The notes: generated from the sequence alone by a model not told the origin. 64,000 bases of DNA from Syngnathus acus (GCF_901709675.1 NC_051095.1:20429456-20493455); one strand, 5' to 3'; positions 50,701 to 63,980 are shown, numbered from the stretch's first letter. Program-made: numbers and translations.

Positions 50701-51269
50701 ACTACTTCTAATTCCAAATTATTGCTGACAAAGGAGTCACTTGCGCTACGCACACTTTTTCACTGGAATAAAAAATGACATTAAGTTTCCTCGTCTTTAA
50801 AGTATTACGAAATGCTACTTTGTGTGTTGGGAATTTCTGCAAATGTGTTATTTTTGGTGTTTGTCATTAAAGGAAAAATTATACAGCTATACAAGATTTC
50901 AGGAAAATCGCTTTGTTATTAAATTGTCTTGGTAAAACACACACACACGCACACACACACACAACCCAGAGGTAAACTGTAATTTCAAAAAGATATTGAA
51001 ACATTTTATTGGCCTTCCTTTACAGTTTCTTCAAAAGCCTAATCACAGACAGAAGTGCAATTAACTTGACAACTTTACAGCCATGCAATCATTTATTATT
51101 ATTAATATTATTATTTATTAAAAGAGACATTTCAAGTACCTCTTTTCCCCTTTGCTGGATCTGGTCAAATCACGCATACTATGTTTTGTGATGTGATATG
51201 TTAATGCATAATAAGAGAAACTAGCAAATAATTTTCTTATTCTTATGTATGCTTGCCGTGCTTCATTTG

Positions 51270-51331
51270 TGAGTGTGTGTGTTTGTGTGTTTGTGTGTGT
51301 GTGTGTGTTGGGTGTGTGCGTGCGTGCGTGT
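51270..51331. repeat. (GT)n microsatellite, interrupted
   Basis: GT units with TTTG and GCGT steps. A CA array of the opposite sense follows at 51451-51477, about 120 bp away. Confidence 0.9.
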
Positions 51332-54319
51332 GTGTGCATGTACGTATCCTGAAGTAATGCTGATAGCCAGAGTAAACTCTGGGAATTTAATCTCAACAGA
51401 GCTATGCTGGTCTCCCCTGAGAACTATTCACACACTCTTTTCATTCACTCACCCACACACACACACACACACACTCACGAACCCATGCGCAAACACACAC
51501 ATGCATGCAGGCTGCCTTGTTGCCTTCTCTTGCACATTTTCAGGTGTTTCAACCAACAATATTGGACTTGTATAAGGTATGGCCATTGAGTCAGATTGCA
51601 TTTTTTTCCATCAATAAAAACAGAATACAATGATTTGAAAATTTCTTCAAAACAATACAAAAAGAAAATATTCAAGTTTAAACACACAACCATGCCGGTT
51701 TTTAATGCAGTGCTGCCCGAAGCATTGGTCTCGGGCATTCAATGTTGCTTTTGGGTCTAGCCGCCTACATGCAGAGATTTCCCCAGACCCTTTGAGTCTT
51801 TTTGATGACATCATGTCCCATTGATGAAAAAAAATCCTTACATTTTGGGCAATTTTATGTTGAGAAAGTTGTTCTTAATGTGCTGGATTATTTACTCACA
51901 CAGTTGTTCACAAGGTGATGAAACTTGAGCAACTGAGCTTTTGGAGGACGCTCCTTGTAAACCCAATCAGGACTTTCACATATTTCCAATTAACCTAGTC
52001 ACCTGTGAAATGGATACATGTCGTCATCGAATACGTAAAATTATTTGTATTGGGATAAAAATCAACACCTTTAATTTAAACACACAAACAAAAATGTTTT
52101 AAGGAAAGAACTTTCGATATGAATTTGGCCCCATCTTTTGGCCAAGAGCACACAACATAAAAGCCACAGTTAAATGCTTATGAAACACTTGACAGTATAA
52201 ACATTGAAACGTTTGAGCTCCAAGAAAGAGATGATATTTCGGTGTGTTCTGTCGTTATTTAGAAAGAAGGCAGCGGCCTGCGTGTGTCGCTGAGAGTTTG
52301 TGGGTCCACATCACTGTGAGCACTCATGCAGTATTTGTGTCTTCTGGGAAGAACTGTCAGAACAGTTCAAGGCAACTACTTGAAATATGTTTCAATTAAT
52401 TTAAAGCCATCCAGACATTCGGAGCAAAGTTTTTCTTTGCCATCTGAGCGCAATAAACCCGTGCACACATTTTGCACACTTACTGGATTAAAGTGTTCCC
52501 TTGAAGATGAAAAGCATTTGTTTCAGCTCAAGTGAACATATCACCATTTATCTCGCATCTGAAACTATGTTTTGTAAATGCACACTTTATAATTTCCCAA
52601 AAGAGAGCCAAATTATCGGATCACTTTGAAGCAAAACATTCATAACAGTGAACAGTGACAGCACGCAGCGGCTCTGCTCATTTAAATGAGAAAACATGCA
52701 AATGGGGCTTTTATGTTTAAATGCTTCCCACAGTTCTGATGAGCTCTTTTCAGCGCAGATTGGATGATATGACACAGTAGGAAAGGCACAGGTGTTAGTG
52801 AAGCCATTAATGGGGGCTGTTTTCCATTCAGGCTTCCCACTGTGTTCTGGTAGTCACCAGAACCTGCAGCAACATGATGGAATACAGCCTTCAGACAGAC
52901 ACATGTTCCTTGCATTAGAGAAACAAAAAGAATGCCATCCCCTGGGGACATTTCTGTAGATCCTGGTAGATTTTGTTGTAGAGCATATTGCTGGTTTTAA
53001 AGCCCTGCTGTCATCAAGTGGCACAGTCTCGCACAATTCCGTGCAGATTGGTATCCCCTGATCACCATTATCTTTTCGTTTTGGCCATTGCAGCCTCAGC
53101 TAAAGTACATAACCACTTTGGCAGTAGTTATTATAGCAGCAGGACAGGATGTCACTCCAATTAATTAAACTAACTAGAGAAATGTGATATGGGGCAGTGC
53201 TGTCTGCGGACATTATCTATAAACACTCCATTGCAATCATGGGACCAGATGTCATGTATTCTGTGATTAATTTTCCTGTCTTACCTTCTGGATATTTTGT
53301 CACTGGTTGGTGTTTTAGTCAATGTTCACGCAGTAAATTGACGTTCTAAATGACAATCATCCACCACTGATTGGCTGTGATCCCTCAGCATGTGGATATA
53401 TTAATATTGCAAATGGACTTGTAGTTCAGAAACACAGGAACTCCTCATGGACAAACCAAAGTTTTCATGCGGTTTTACAATTTAAGGTAATAACTACATT
53501 CATATATGGTGTCATTTCCTGACCAAGGAAATTTTTGGCCACTTGGTGGTTTGGAGATGAAAAGCTAAAACATTTGAGTTTGTAAAAACAATTATGTCCC
53601 AATCAAAATAAGAGTTGTGGAGCAGAGGGCTGTAATCTTATGTATGCAAGTCTCCAACGACATACATTTACTGTGACCAGTGGAAACACATTACTCCCAT
53701 AAAGCCAAATATAAGCCCTGTGGATTGTTGAAAATTTTGGGGTGTGGCATAAGAGAGGGAGGACAAGTATTGTAAAGATACATGCAAAACTGCAATGGAA
53801 TAAACAAGATCATTGTGATATAAATACACTGCAAAATATGCTAAATTATTATAATCAGGATTTCTCTGTCTTGGTTAAAATTGCTGTTGCCTACATTTAC
53901 TTTGCCTGTGTTCAAGTGACATTCCCATGCACTTCCAAAAGTCAGTGGTCAGAAATGTCAGGCATCCCTCAACCCAAACATTTCTACACTCCCACAGTAA
54001 CTTTCATTTACCATCAATGGACCCTAGCATGACTTCTTTTCATTTCATGACTTAGGTCTAGCTCACATTCTGTCCACCCTTTTCCAAATTGCTATTGAGT
54101 TTCTGCAGCACAACTTGCCATCTTGAACAGGTAATCATTATGATTCACATACTGTAGGACAGGGGGTCACATATGACAAGGTCAATTGCCAGGAGGAGGA
54201 CCTGATGAGTCCGACAGGTTTCTTGTCAATTTCTCCCTCATGTCATGACAGTACATTGGCACTGGGATCATGTAACCCTCTTGGCTGTTCACACATTAAA
54301 CACTGAACAAGTGTTGTAC

Positions 54320-54545
54320 TTATTCATCAATCCATTTTCTACACGGCTTATCATATTATGTCCCCATTAGAGTCACAAATGAGCTGGAGCCTGCCAGCTG
54401 AGTAAAGGACAACTATTCACATTCACACCTACGAACAATTTAGTTTTTAGTGACCCTAACGTATGTTTTTTCAAATGTGGGAGGAAGCGTGGGAAAAACA
54501 TCCAAACACCCCACGGAAGCCAGACCTTTTTGACTGTGGCACGCT
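54320..54545 (-). repeat. Fish repeat, longer copy
   Basis: Minus-strand copy with CCATTTTCTACACGGCTTAT at its 3' tail, GAGCTGGAGCCTGCCAGCTG in the middle and AATGTGGGAGGAAGCGTGGG at the other end. Same family as 18685-18995. Confidence 0.6.
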
Positions 54546-54724
54546 GCAAGCAATTGTGCATTTTGGGAATCAGCTTTCCAGCATTCATATATTATCTAAA
54601 ATTAATTAAAATACATAAATAAAATACTGTAGACATAAAACATTTTAGTCTTATAAATACTTATAATGAACATATAATATAGAATATTATTAGTACACAA
54701 CCCTTCAAAACGGGTCTACGTATA

Positions 54725-55170
54725 TATTAGGAATCGGGACCAGGTATCGGCCAACGTATACCAGTATTATTTCAAGGTATCGGTACTCCACACAGAAGCC
54801 AATACCGCCGTTTTGTCACACTCATACATACACTCTCTCACACACACACAAGCATGAACTTCAAGTCGCATAACAGAGCAGACAGCAACAGAAAACAGCA
54901 AGAGCAGCATTCGTGCATAAAACAGACTTCCTATTTGCCATTTTAAGCGTCAGAGCTTTTGCATTGAAGAAATTACTACTCGTTGGAAATCGCTATGGTA
55001 ATATAAATAGGTCCGTCGATGTGCGTCATATAAGAGATTTTATTCAGGAGAGTACTGATTATACTATATACGTATAACATGTTTTCTATTACAGTAGGAG
55101 TGTTTGATGCACTGGTAGGTCTTAACACTCATGCAAATGTTAACAGAACGTACAGTACATGCATTCTAAA
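54725..55170. mobile_element. Possible fragment of a GGTATCGG-type DNA transposon
   Basis: GAATCGGGACCAGGTATCGG and AAGGTATCGGTACTC resemble the ends of fish hAT-like MITEs. No matching second end or target duplication was found, so the boundaries are arbitrary. Confidence 0.35.
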
Positions 55171-55185
55171 TACAATATATATAGT

Positions 55186-55518
55186 TAGGCCTGTGGGATA
55201 ACTGGAACCGTAACTGATGATGAGTCTGACGTCAGCAGCGGCGTTGTTTACACAGAGGACGAAGATTTCGATGGATTTAATGATTTGGAGTGACACGGAT
55301 GGTTTGATAAATGTGTTATTTATGTTATAGTTATTTGAATAACTGTTAATATATTACTTCAGGCACGTTCTCAGTTCCTCATTTGTTTATGTAACATGAG
55401 CATACTGTATTGTTTAGCCTGTTGTTGCCTATTCATGTCTGCTCTAGGTGTTGGATTTTGTCAAATAAAGTCCCCCGAAAAATGTACTCCGGTGCGACTT
55501 ATAGTCCAGAAAATACGG
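55186..55518 (+). mobile_element. pogo-like MITE, 5'-truncated copy E5
   Basis: Only the right part remains, ending CTTATAGTCCAGAAAATACGG followed by TA. From 55189 it reads 34 codons to a TGA at 55291-55293, including TDDESDVSSGVV and TEDEDFDGFNDLE, the clearest match to the E3 tail. A TAG stands just before the open stretch, as in E3. Confidence 0.8.
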
Positions 55519-57099
55519 TATGTGACAATCCTTTATGTGTTCATTTATGTGTTCACATTTTATCGAACAAAAGTCCAAGTGTATTGAACCGAAGAGTAAA
55601 CGATGACCACAAAAAAAAACCTCAGTAGTCCGTAAAGACAATGAAGCTTTGTTCGTGCATGCATTGTGGCTTGTAATGAATAATTCGGAACATCGTTTGG
55701 AGAAAATTATTTAATGAATCCATCTTCAACAGATGAAAAGCTCCTGATTAACACCTTTGTCTCAAGTAGTGTTATGCAAAGCCCTTCATACACTTTCAGT
55801 CTTTGCATTTTATTTAGCCTGCATTAAGCCGAGCGGCTCAATTAAGTATAAACCCTTGAATGTGCTCACTGTGTGTGTTCGTGTAGTGGGGGAAAGGGGT
55901 GGGTGTCTGCGCAGCTCGTAGGAGTGCTTTGGAATGACAGGGAGGAGTGAGGGGGATAATGAGAGGGGGAGGAGAGGGGGAAGGAAAGAGGAATAGCTGT
56001 CAGGCTGCAGACAAAAGCTTTGTTTGAAGTGTCACTTCAACGACACATTTTTGTCAGCGTGTGTTTGTGTGTATTTTCTCTGGTTTGTGTGTTCATTCTG
56101 AAGGCATTAGACATCAGAGGAAATATCAGCAGGCATCCCTGGACCCACAGAGAAGAAGATGAGCCAGAATGCTATCAACGTGGATATATACAGCTTGTAC
56201 TTTTTTCATTGTAAAGATGAATAACGTCAAAAATCTCACAATTGCGTCCCGGTGGCTATCTATGTGTTACACGTCACAGCGGCCATTATAATGAGACAAG
56301 GGCTTCAAACACATTTTTACCTTTTGCCTTTGTTTTCATGCTCATCACACAAAGGCGTGTGGGTGACACTGATGGATGGATAAACAGACCAAGAGCAAGG
56401 CCAGAAAAAGGAGGACACCACTTTGTGGTTTTCACTTTTGCATCAGATCACATCGCATCATATTCATTTCCTTTTGTTGTGTGCTAAGAAAATTATCAGT
56501 ATTCATATTCACAAACTCTTTCAGATCTCTAAAGAAACTTAGCGAGACATTCCACGAGTGCTTAACGGCATTTTTTTTTTCTTTCTGGTAAGTATAGTAT
56601 ATACATAGTATATTTTTCAAATATGACCCAATACAAGATGAACACATGTTATCAAGCATTGCGCCTCGGGCTGAGTGACAAAAGCAGGGAAGTCGTTCCA
56701 AACACGCAAGCTGCAAGCGCTGTTACGCTTCTTATTGGCTGCCGCTAGATGACATTGCTTCTAGGCGACACACATTAAAAGCACTAGAACTCCTCGACGA
56801 CTGTTTGACCTTTCTAGTAGTAATACCAAAGTGAATACATTTAAAAGCAATCCCAAAGGCTCATGTACTGAACTAATGAAAACGAAGGGCATTTTTGCAA
56901 TACGTTTATTTAGTTTCCATTAATTTTGTAAAAGAAACATGTAGTTTCAGTTTGTTTTAATTTTTTAAAAAACATTTTCATTTTTATTTCATCAACAAAA
57001 ACAAAATCAGTTATTTTGTTAGTTTTCATTGGCTAAAATAGCCTTGCCTCCTACATTAAAAAAAAACAAGTTTTCGGTTTATCGACAACAACGTTTGTG

Positions 57100-57205
57100 A
57101 GCAGCTGTTGGCTACCGACCAGTCTAGGGTGCACCCGGCCTTATGCCCAACGTGAGATGGAATGGGCTCCAGCTCAGCTCGCGAGGACAATTAATGGATA
57201 CCGCA
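57100..57205 (+). repeat. Degenerate fish repeat, same family as 18685-18995
   Basis: CTAGGGTGCACCCGGCCTTA, AATGGGCTCCAGCTCAGCTC and TAATGGAT are eroded forms of the family. Confidence 0.45.
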
Positions 57206-57569
57206 TGAATGTTAGTCCAGAGAATGTTAGTCCAGCTTTTCCTGAACCAGACATGACAAAAAAAACTCAATATAATAAAGAAACATTGCTGTTTACATTG
57301 TGAATGTTCTTTCGTTGATTATTGATAGTACTCCTGTTACCTAATGTGACCTAATATGATCTAAGAAGGTTGTATGAATTTGTACTTATTTGTGTGCTGC
57401 TGTATGCTAGTGAGTGTCAAACATTGTCTCAAAGCAACTGTGATTATAGTTAAGATATTTGGCCAATGGTTTGTTACACTGGCACACAACTAACACAAAG
57501 CTGGTCAATTATTCTGAACTCCAAAATAGTTTGGATTGAAGTCAACTGTCCCATCTGCTTGCACAGAGT

Positions 57570-57980
57570 TGCCCTCATGAGTCAGGTGGTAGATTGTGCT
57601 CCCAGATGGTCTGAAATTGTACCGCCGTACCCCCTGCCCTCACACACATGGCTGAGGCGCCCTTGTGCAAGGCACTGCAACTGCTCCTCAGGCAATATAA
57701 AGCTGCCAACTCCCACAAGTCACCAATTATATGTGCTTGCTGTGTTCACGACAAGGTCACTTCCAGAGGTCACATTTACTGGATTGTAATCTATGTACAA
57801 ATTACTGTAATGGGCAGCACAATGCATCTGGGTGTTCAAAAACTACACTCGTGTTTAACATTTGCATGTTCTCTACATGCCCGAGTGGGTGTTCTGGGAG
57901 TAGTCCCAGTCCAGGGTGTATCCCGATTATCCCAAAGTCAGCTGCCAATGAGGATAAGCAGTGTGCAAAAAAAGGGTAGG
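57570..57980 (+). repeat. Two adjacent degenerate SINE-like repeats
   Basis: 57570-57720 resembles the 37797 SINE (GGTGGTAGATTGTGCTCCC, CCCTTGTGCAAGGCACTGC). 57815-57980 resembles the 18685 family (TTTGCATGTTCTCTACATGC, CCAGTCCAGGGTGTATCCC, AATGAGGATAAGCAG). Both are heavily diverged. Confidence 0.5.
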
Positions 57981-58226
57981 TGAAAAATCTTTATGAAATC
58001 ACCTTCATCAGTTTCAAGGCACTTGGAAAATATTAAAAGTCACTTCACAAATCATGGTTTGCCCATAAAAAAAAAATTTCCCGTTAAATTTCTTTTTTAC
58101 TCACATTTATATGTTATATGTACAAACATTTCACATGCTACATTGTAAAAATACTGAACACAATTATGGCTAATGTCACTCAAATACATTTGAGAATATT
58201 TTTCAAAATAGCACTAAAACCCTTGG

Positions 58227-58318
58227 CCGATGTGTGCGTGTAAGTGTGTGTGTGTGCGTGCGTCCGTGCGTGTGTGTGTGTGCATGCACACGTGCGTACG
58301 TGCACACGGCTGCATGTG
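58227..58318. repeat. GT/GC-rich microsatellite
   Basis: Interrupted GT and GTGC units with CACA/TGTG reversals. Confidence 0.85.
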
Positions 58319-59164
58319 TGTTAAATGAGTGTGGTGCCCATATTTAATGGTGGGCCTGCTTTATTGTGAGTACTCAGACATCCAGTAATGGCTTTTAGGG
58401 ACCACTGGAATAAAAGGAATGGAAAGAACGATAAGAATGAGAGATCAGAAGGGTGAGATTCTCGAGTGCGTGCGACACAATGAAAACAGGCCACTCAGAC
58501 ACATTTCCGAGAGCAAACACTTTTGAGCAGAATCGTTGTCAGAGCAAACACGGACTCCGGTGTCTCTAAAGGACGTCACACCACGTCCCTGACTTCATTG
58601 TAAATGCATGAAAGGCCTCTCACTACTTTTTATAGAAAGACAAAATATGATGCTAGACTAACCTCTTAAAATGGGCCAACAATTCAAGAATTACAATTAT
58701 CATTTTTTTTAAACTTATTCTGCTGAAATTCAAGATAACCTTTCGAATTTTTCTTGGAAATAATCCTCAACAACACAAATAATGAAGATGACTTCACTCT
58801 CTTTTTCCTAAATGTGAAAAAAGGATTGTGACGGACGTGTGAATAGTCACAGATAAGGTGTGAAAATTCCCAGTTTTTATGAAGAGTGTATGTCCGATTA
58901 TTGATTGTGTAAGGTGCAGCTGAGCGGCAGCCAGAACAAATGAAGTAGCTGACACATAATGACTGAATTGACTTGCATTAAGTGATACATTCAGATAAAA
59001 GATGGCCGTCTATATACATTGACTGTATAGAGTGGATGGATGTCACTTCTTCCTCCAGTGCAGACAAATTAGGCTTCGGGCCCATCCGGTCCCTTTTTCG
59101 AGGCAAGTTGTGCCTGCCGGTGGTACGCAGAAATATTGTTTTTCATGGCAGTCCGTAAGTCTCA

Positions 59165-59840
59165 TGCTGAAGTCGTTTATCCTTCAGCTCAGTGGCGGTA
59201 CTTGTACTCTTCCCGACAACAATGACTTCTTTTGCAATTTTGGCCAAGATGAAGAGAAGCCTTTCGCATTCCCTGACCAAACAAAGCTGCATGGTGCCTT
59301 TTGAGACACTGAACCAGCACCACCACCTCTACATCTTGGAAATTAAAAACAATTTTAGACATCATTACTTTCATACATTTGATCAATTTAAAGTACACTC
59401 GTGCTTCAATTGGACTCTACTTTGGCCACTAGCAAAGCAGACAAATGCTTCATCAGTTAAATTCAAGTCATTATGTGTGTGGCCATATTCATTTGTGACA
59501 GTTGAAGCTAATTGATTTCAATATTCAATAGCACAGTAGGAAGTCCTCTTTTTTTACTGATGACCTCCAAATGTGTACTCTCCTTTTGAATATAAGGTGT
59601 TTTCAAATTGAAAGTGTGCTCCACAGATTTCATTGACATTCACAAGTATAAGAAAAAGTCAATGCTGTCAGTGAATCATACCACCTGGGAGTAGTGTGTC
59701 AAAAAGACACCAAGAAGTTTTGTTTGGTCAGTAAGAGCTGATTGCTTGCTCTCACCAAAAGGCCACCATCTTGGCCAAAATTGCCCAGGGTGTTACTGCA
59801 GTAGGGAAGTGAACACTGTACATGAGCTGCCACTGAGTTT
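59165..59840. repeat. Inverted repeat with arms of about 150 bp
   Basis: The reverse complement of 59165-59330 aligns with 59685-59840. Shared stretches are TTTGTTTGGTCAG, CATCTTGGCCAAAATTGC, GTGTC(T)(C)AAAA and GCCACTGAG. Both arms read a similar peptide in one frame (KRHHAALFGQ and KRHQEVLFGQ), hinting at decayed coding sequence of an element I do not recognise. The roughly 350-bp spacer shows nothing. Confidence 0.6.
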
Positions 59841-62337
59841 GAGCATAAATGGCGAGACTCAAAAACCACCACAAAAAAACAAAATCTCCGGTTACAACAT
59901 GGTTGCACAAAGAGTGCAAATAATGGCAGCGTTTTGGAAGTCTGGTCTTAACTTTATTTAATATTATTTTTTACAATATTATTAGTGTGTGTGATTAAAA
60001 TAACAATTGGAAGTCAAGTTCATAACCTGAACTCCAAGTAAGTGGTTTGGTTCGTGGGCATCAGTGCAAACTACCTCATTATAGAGTTTCTTCCTCTGCA
60101 TTTTAGATCTCTTCTTAAATTAGTAATGAAATTTTAATTTGAATCTCGGAGAATAAGTTTGTTGATCACAGTTAATGGCAGGACGAAAAAAAAAATCACT
60201 GTTGGAAAGTGTCGGGTGTACAACAAAGCAGCGCCTGCAGAGCTGCAGCCGACAGGGTAAAAGCTTATGTCAGCAGAAGCATGTGTGATTAAAATTAGTG
60301 TACCATTTAAATAGCTAATGATGCAACAAAAACTAAATGAACACATTGAATAATTACATTGAAAAATAACTGCAAGCTCCCAAAGATGATTTCAATCGCC
60401 TGTGTATTTCCATTTTGGAACAACATTCAAAATGTCACACTCAAAGTCATTAAGTCAAGTTTTATGGCAATGATTCCCAAAAAAATAATGTTATCTTGAT
60501 ATTTGTGTTGAACTATGTTGCAATGAGTTCATACTGAGGGTAGGGGAATATGAATAAACAACTCACGCGTATATTAGGGAAGCAGTCTAAGTGGTTCAGC
60601 CTGGGGTCAAAGGAATGGAGACAAGGATTCAGCTGGGAGACATTTCCCCAACTCTGACTCATTCCTCCATGATTACCTTTTTATACTATGAACATTAAGC
60701 ACAAAGTATATGACTTTACATCTGTGACCTATAACTAGAAAACTCTAGTGCTACCACTTGTCCTGCTGGGCGCTACGTCATAAGCGCAACTGGCTTTTTT
60801 TAAATTTCCAGAACACCAAGGTCATAATCAAAGATTTCCCGCACAAATTAAGGACAATGCGGAATATTTGGCAGCTATGTTATATTAACATATATCGTTT
60901 TCCACTACTATACACTCCACTGATATTTTTGCATATTTATGAATTGCTTTAAAAAAATTTGCACATATCATAAAGTATGGTTTGGACTGCAATAGTGAAA
61001 CGGATTACTTTCTATTGTTTTTTTTGTTTTGTTTTTAATAATATCCAAGCAGATTATCAGGAAAAGGGATTGTGTTTGGCCTTTGCAGTATATAATATAA
61101 ATTCAAAATCAACATGATGTTCAGGATATGTGGTTTTCATTCTGCAAATGAAATAACACTATCATAAATATTATTCATATTTTATTTATTATTACAAATA
61201 AATATTTATATATTTTAAAACATTTGTTACTATGCATCCACCAAGCACATGCAGAGTGTTAAGACTTTTATCTCAGATGAGCACATTTTGCATTCCTTGC
61301 CAAAGATTGTATTGAACCCATCACAGTAGTGAACACAGCTAGAAAATCCCATTAGTGACACGCTGGAGCAATGGGCAGCTCTCAGCACTGGGAAATCGAA
61401 CTTGGGGGCCCCGCACGATCACAGGCAGCATTCTTGCATTTGTTCACGGCTGTCCCGAAATGATAAATGTTCCCCGCATTAGAAAATACCAGTTGTAATC
61501 AGCAAAGACTGCAAGTGTCAGTGCCATTTTTTGCACTATAGTATTTTGGCACTGCCATGGCATCTGAAGATTAATTTCTGCTTTTGATGCTACTTTCAGG
61601 TCTGCAAGCGCGGGATGTCACAATGTAATTGCACCGAAAAGATGTCATCATGTGGCTGATTGGGAGAGAATGTGTGTTGGAAGCATATTATATTAATCCT
61701 GCAAGATTACATGCCTTTTCCTTTGTTGCCAGCACAACAAACAAAGGCAAATCAGGGATGATGATGCGCACAAATTACTGATTGCTCATCGTTGCCGTTT
61801 GAAAGGAATAGTGGTTGTACTCTGATTTGCCAGATCAGTGATGGAGGCTTTCTTTAGTTCCTGACTTTCACCCGATAATAATTAGGGTTAATAATTTAAC
61901 GTACACTCAAAAAGAAATCCTACAGCCCCCCCTTCCTCTTACAGACACCCACCATCACACTTAATATGCTATTAGCTGATGAGAAAGAATTAGTGCATGG
62001 TAAATTGATTAATTAGGTAATGAATGAACACACTTAACTACATCCTGTATGCTGCGAATTAAAAACTGGAGAAGGAGGGACACAGCCAAGTGATCAGATA
62101 ACAGGTTAGAGAGGGAAGGACAAAAGATGGAGAGAGTGAAGAAGGAGCAAGAGGAGCGGGGGGGGGAGTCAGACGAAGAAGGCGTGTGGAGATGTTAATG
62201 TTTGCGAGTCGTGGTCTGGCTGACACAAATACACACAGATGCACAAACGCACGCACGGTTGATAAGAAAAACAATGTTAGACAGGCAGTTTATCATAAGG
62301 GCAGGATGAGACAGAGAAAGATTAGACACCATACCCC

Positions 62338-62386
62338 CGTGTGTGTGTGTATGTGTGTGTGTGTGTGCGTGTGCGCGTGCGTGTAT
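62338..62386. repeat. (GT)n microsatellite, interrupted
   Basis: GT units with ATGT and GCGC steps. Confidence 0.9.
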
Positions 62387-62949
62387 ATGCAAATGCCAAT
62401 TATTGTACTGCATGCTGGTGTCTGCATTACAGTTCATAATTGTTCCCATGTACATATAGATTATGCATTTATAATTATAGATGTTTCAAAGATATGTTAA
62501 TCAGAGGTGTCATCTGACATACAATAGCTACACTACTATAATCATGCCCATTATCACACTTTTGATCTTTGCCTCAGACAAATTTGCAGTGGTGTCACAT
62601 GCTTGTCAGAGCCGCTGGTATCTTGCCACATCATTCCGTGCACAATTCTTCTTGAGCTTCCTCTGTTATCCACAGTGACGGAATTACGTGATTCTGATAA
62701 TGTAATTGAAATGACAGTCGTGTAATCCTCACGCTATAATCTTACTCATTTACATGCATGTGCGTGGCCATGTACAATACACACAATGAAGAATGTCAAA
62801 GACGTGATACTGTGATACACATACAGACACAAAACATTGCATTTGTCATAAAGTTGGGTCACTAACATTCCAGACAAAATCATTTAGTCTTCCATCCACA
62901 TTGAAATGATAATACTATGAAGTAAATTGGATGATGCAAATTTAATGGA

Positions 62950-63290
62950 TCCCATACTGGGAACCAATTCAGGGTGTAGCGTAACTCCCACGCAAAGTCA
63001 GCTGGGATAGGCTCCAATTCACCCGCGAACCAATGTTTTCAAGCAAAACATAAACGGAAAGTTAGAATTCAACAACACAACCGCATCACTATTGACAGAG
63101 AAACAAATCATTCATCCATCTGTTCATTTTCTACCAATCAGGATGTACACGACGCCATCCCACGTCAGATATCTTGTTCACAAACGCCCATGTACACAGT
63201 TGCACCTATGGACACTTTAGATTCTTCAAATGAATCTAATGCATATTTTCGGAATGTGGTAAGGAAGTGGGGTCGGCCTATACAAGGTAC
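62950..63290. repeat. Two facing copies of the recurrent fish repeat
   Basis: A plus-oriented 3' piece at 62950-63040 (CAGCTGGGATAGGCTCCAAT) and a minus-oriented piece at 63105-63290 (TTCATTTTCTACCAATCAGG; CGGAATGTGGTAAGGAAG). Confidence 0.55.
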
Positions 63291-63327
63291 TACCCATGCG
63301 ATTGTCCACTAACCAATTGGATTCATC

Positions 63328-63480
63328 AAATGGTAAATGGTACGCTTACATAGCACTTTATCTACACCACATGGTGCCCAAAGTGCTTTACAATAACTCA
63401 CATTCACCCATGCACACACACATCCATACACCAATGGAAGGCCAATTCATAAGCACCCTTAACTATGCTTTGCAGCCATT
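63328..63480 (+). repeat. AAATGGTAAATGG-type fish repeat
   Basis: AAATGGTAAATGGTACGC, ACATAGCACTTTATCTACAC, AAAGTGCTTTACAATAACTC and CATTCACCCATGCACACAC follow the order of a common short interspersed fish repeat. Class uncertain. Confidence 0.6.
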
Positions 63481-63922
63481 TGATGGCATCTTGGAGTGCC
63501 TTAATTACCTGTTGCGCTAAACAACCCCCTATAAATGCAACCATCCTTCAAAACTGGCATAAATAACCCATCCAGCAGTTTGAACATGACCTTGTCTCCT
63601 CTGCTTCAAAATTCCACTCGTCCTGCTTTTCCATCAAACTCTCCCTCTTTCTCTCTCTGATTGCTCCTGCCTGGCAGCATGAACAAACTGTGCTGGGCAC
63701 AACCGGATAAACACACTGACACACGCACACACACACTTCTCTGTCTATCTTGCACTCACACAAACTGGCAGGCTGATACATGTGTGTGTCTTCGTGTGCA
63801 TGTAGTATGTCTGAAAAAGATAATACAATTTTTGGGACTTCGGTATTACCTCTTCTTCTATGTTGCCATAGTAACAAGCTCTGGACCAGAGAGTGAGAGC
63901 AAGAAAGATGGATAGAGAGTCC

Positions 63923-63980
63923 CCTAAGGACACACACACATTACACACACACACACACACACGCACGCACACACACACAG
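63923..63980. repeat. (CA)n microsatellite
   Basis: Interrupted CA units. The overlapping Cys/Val frames on the minus strand are artefacts. Confidence 0.9.
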
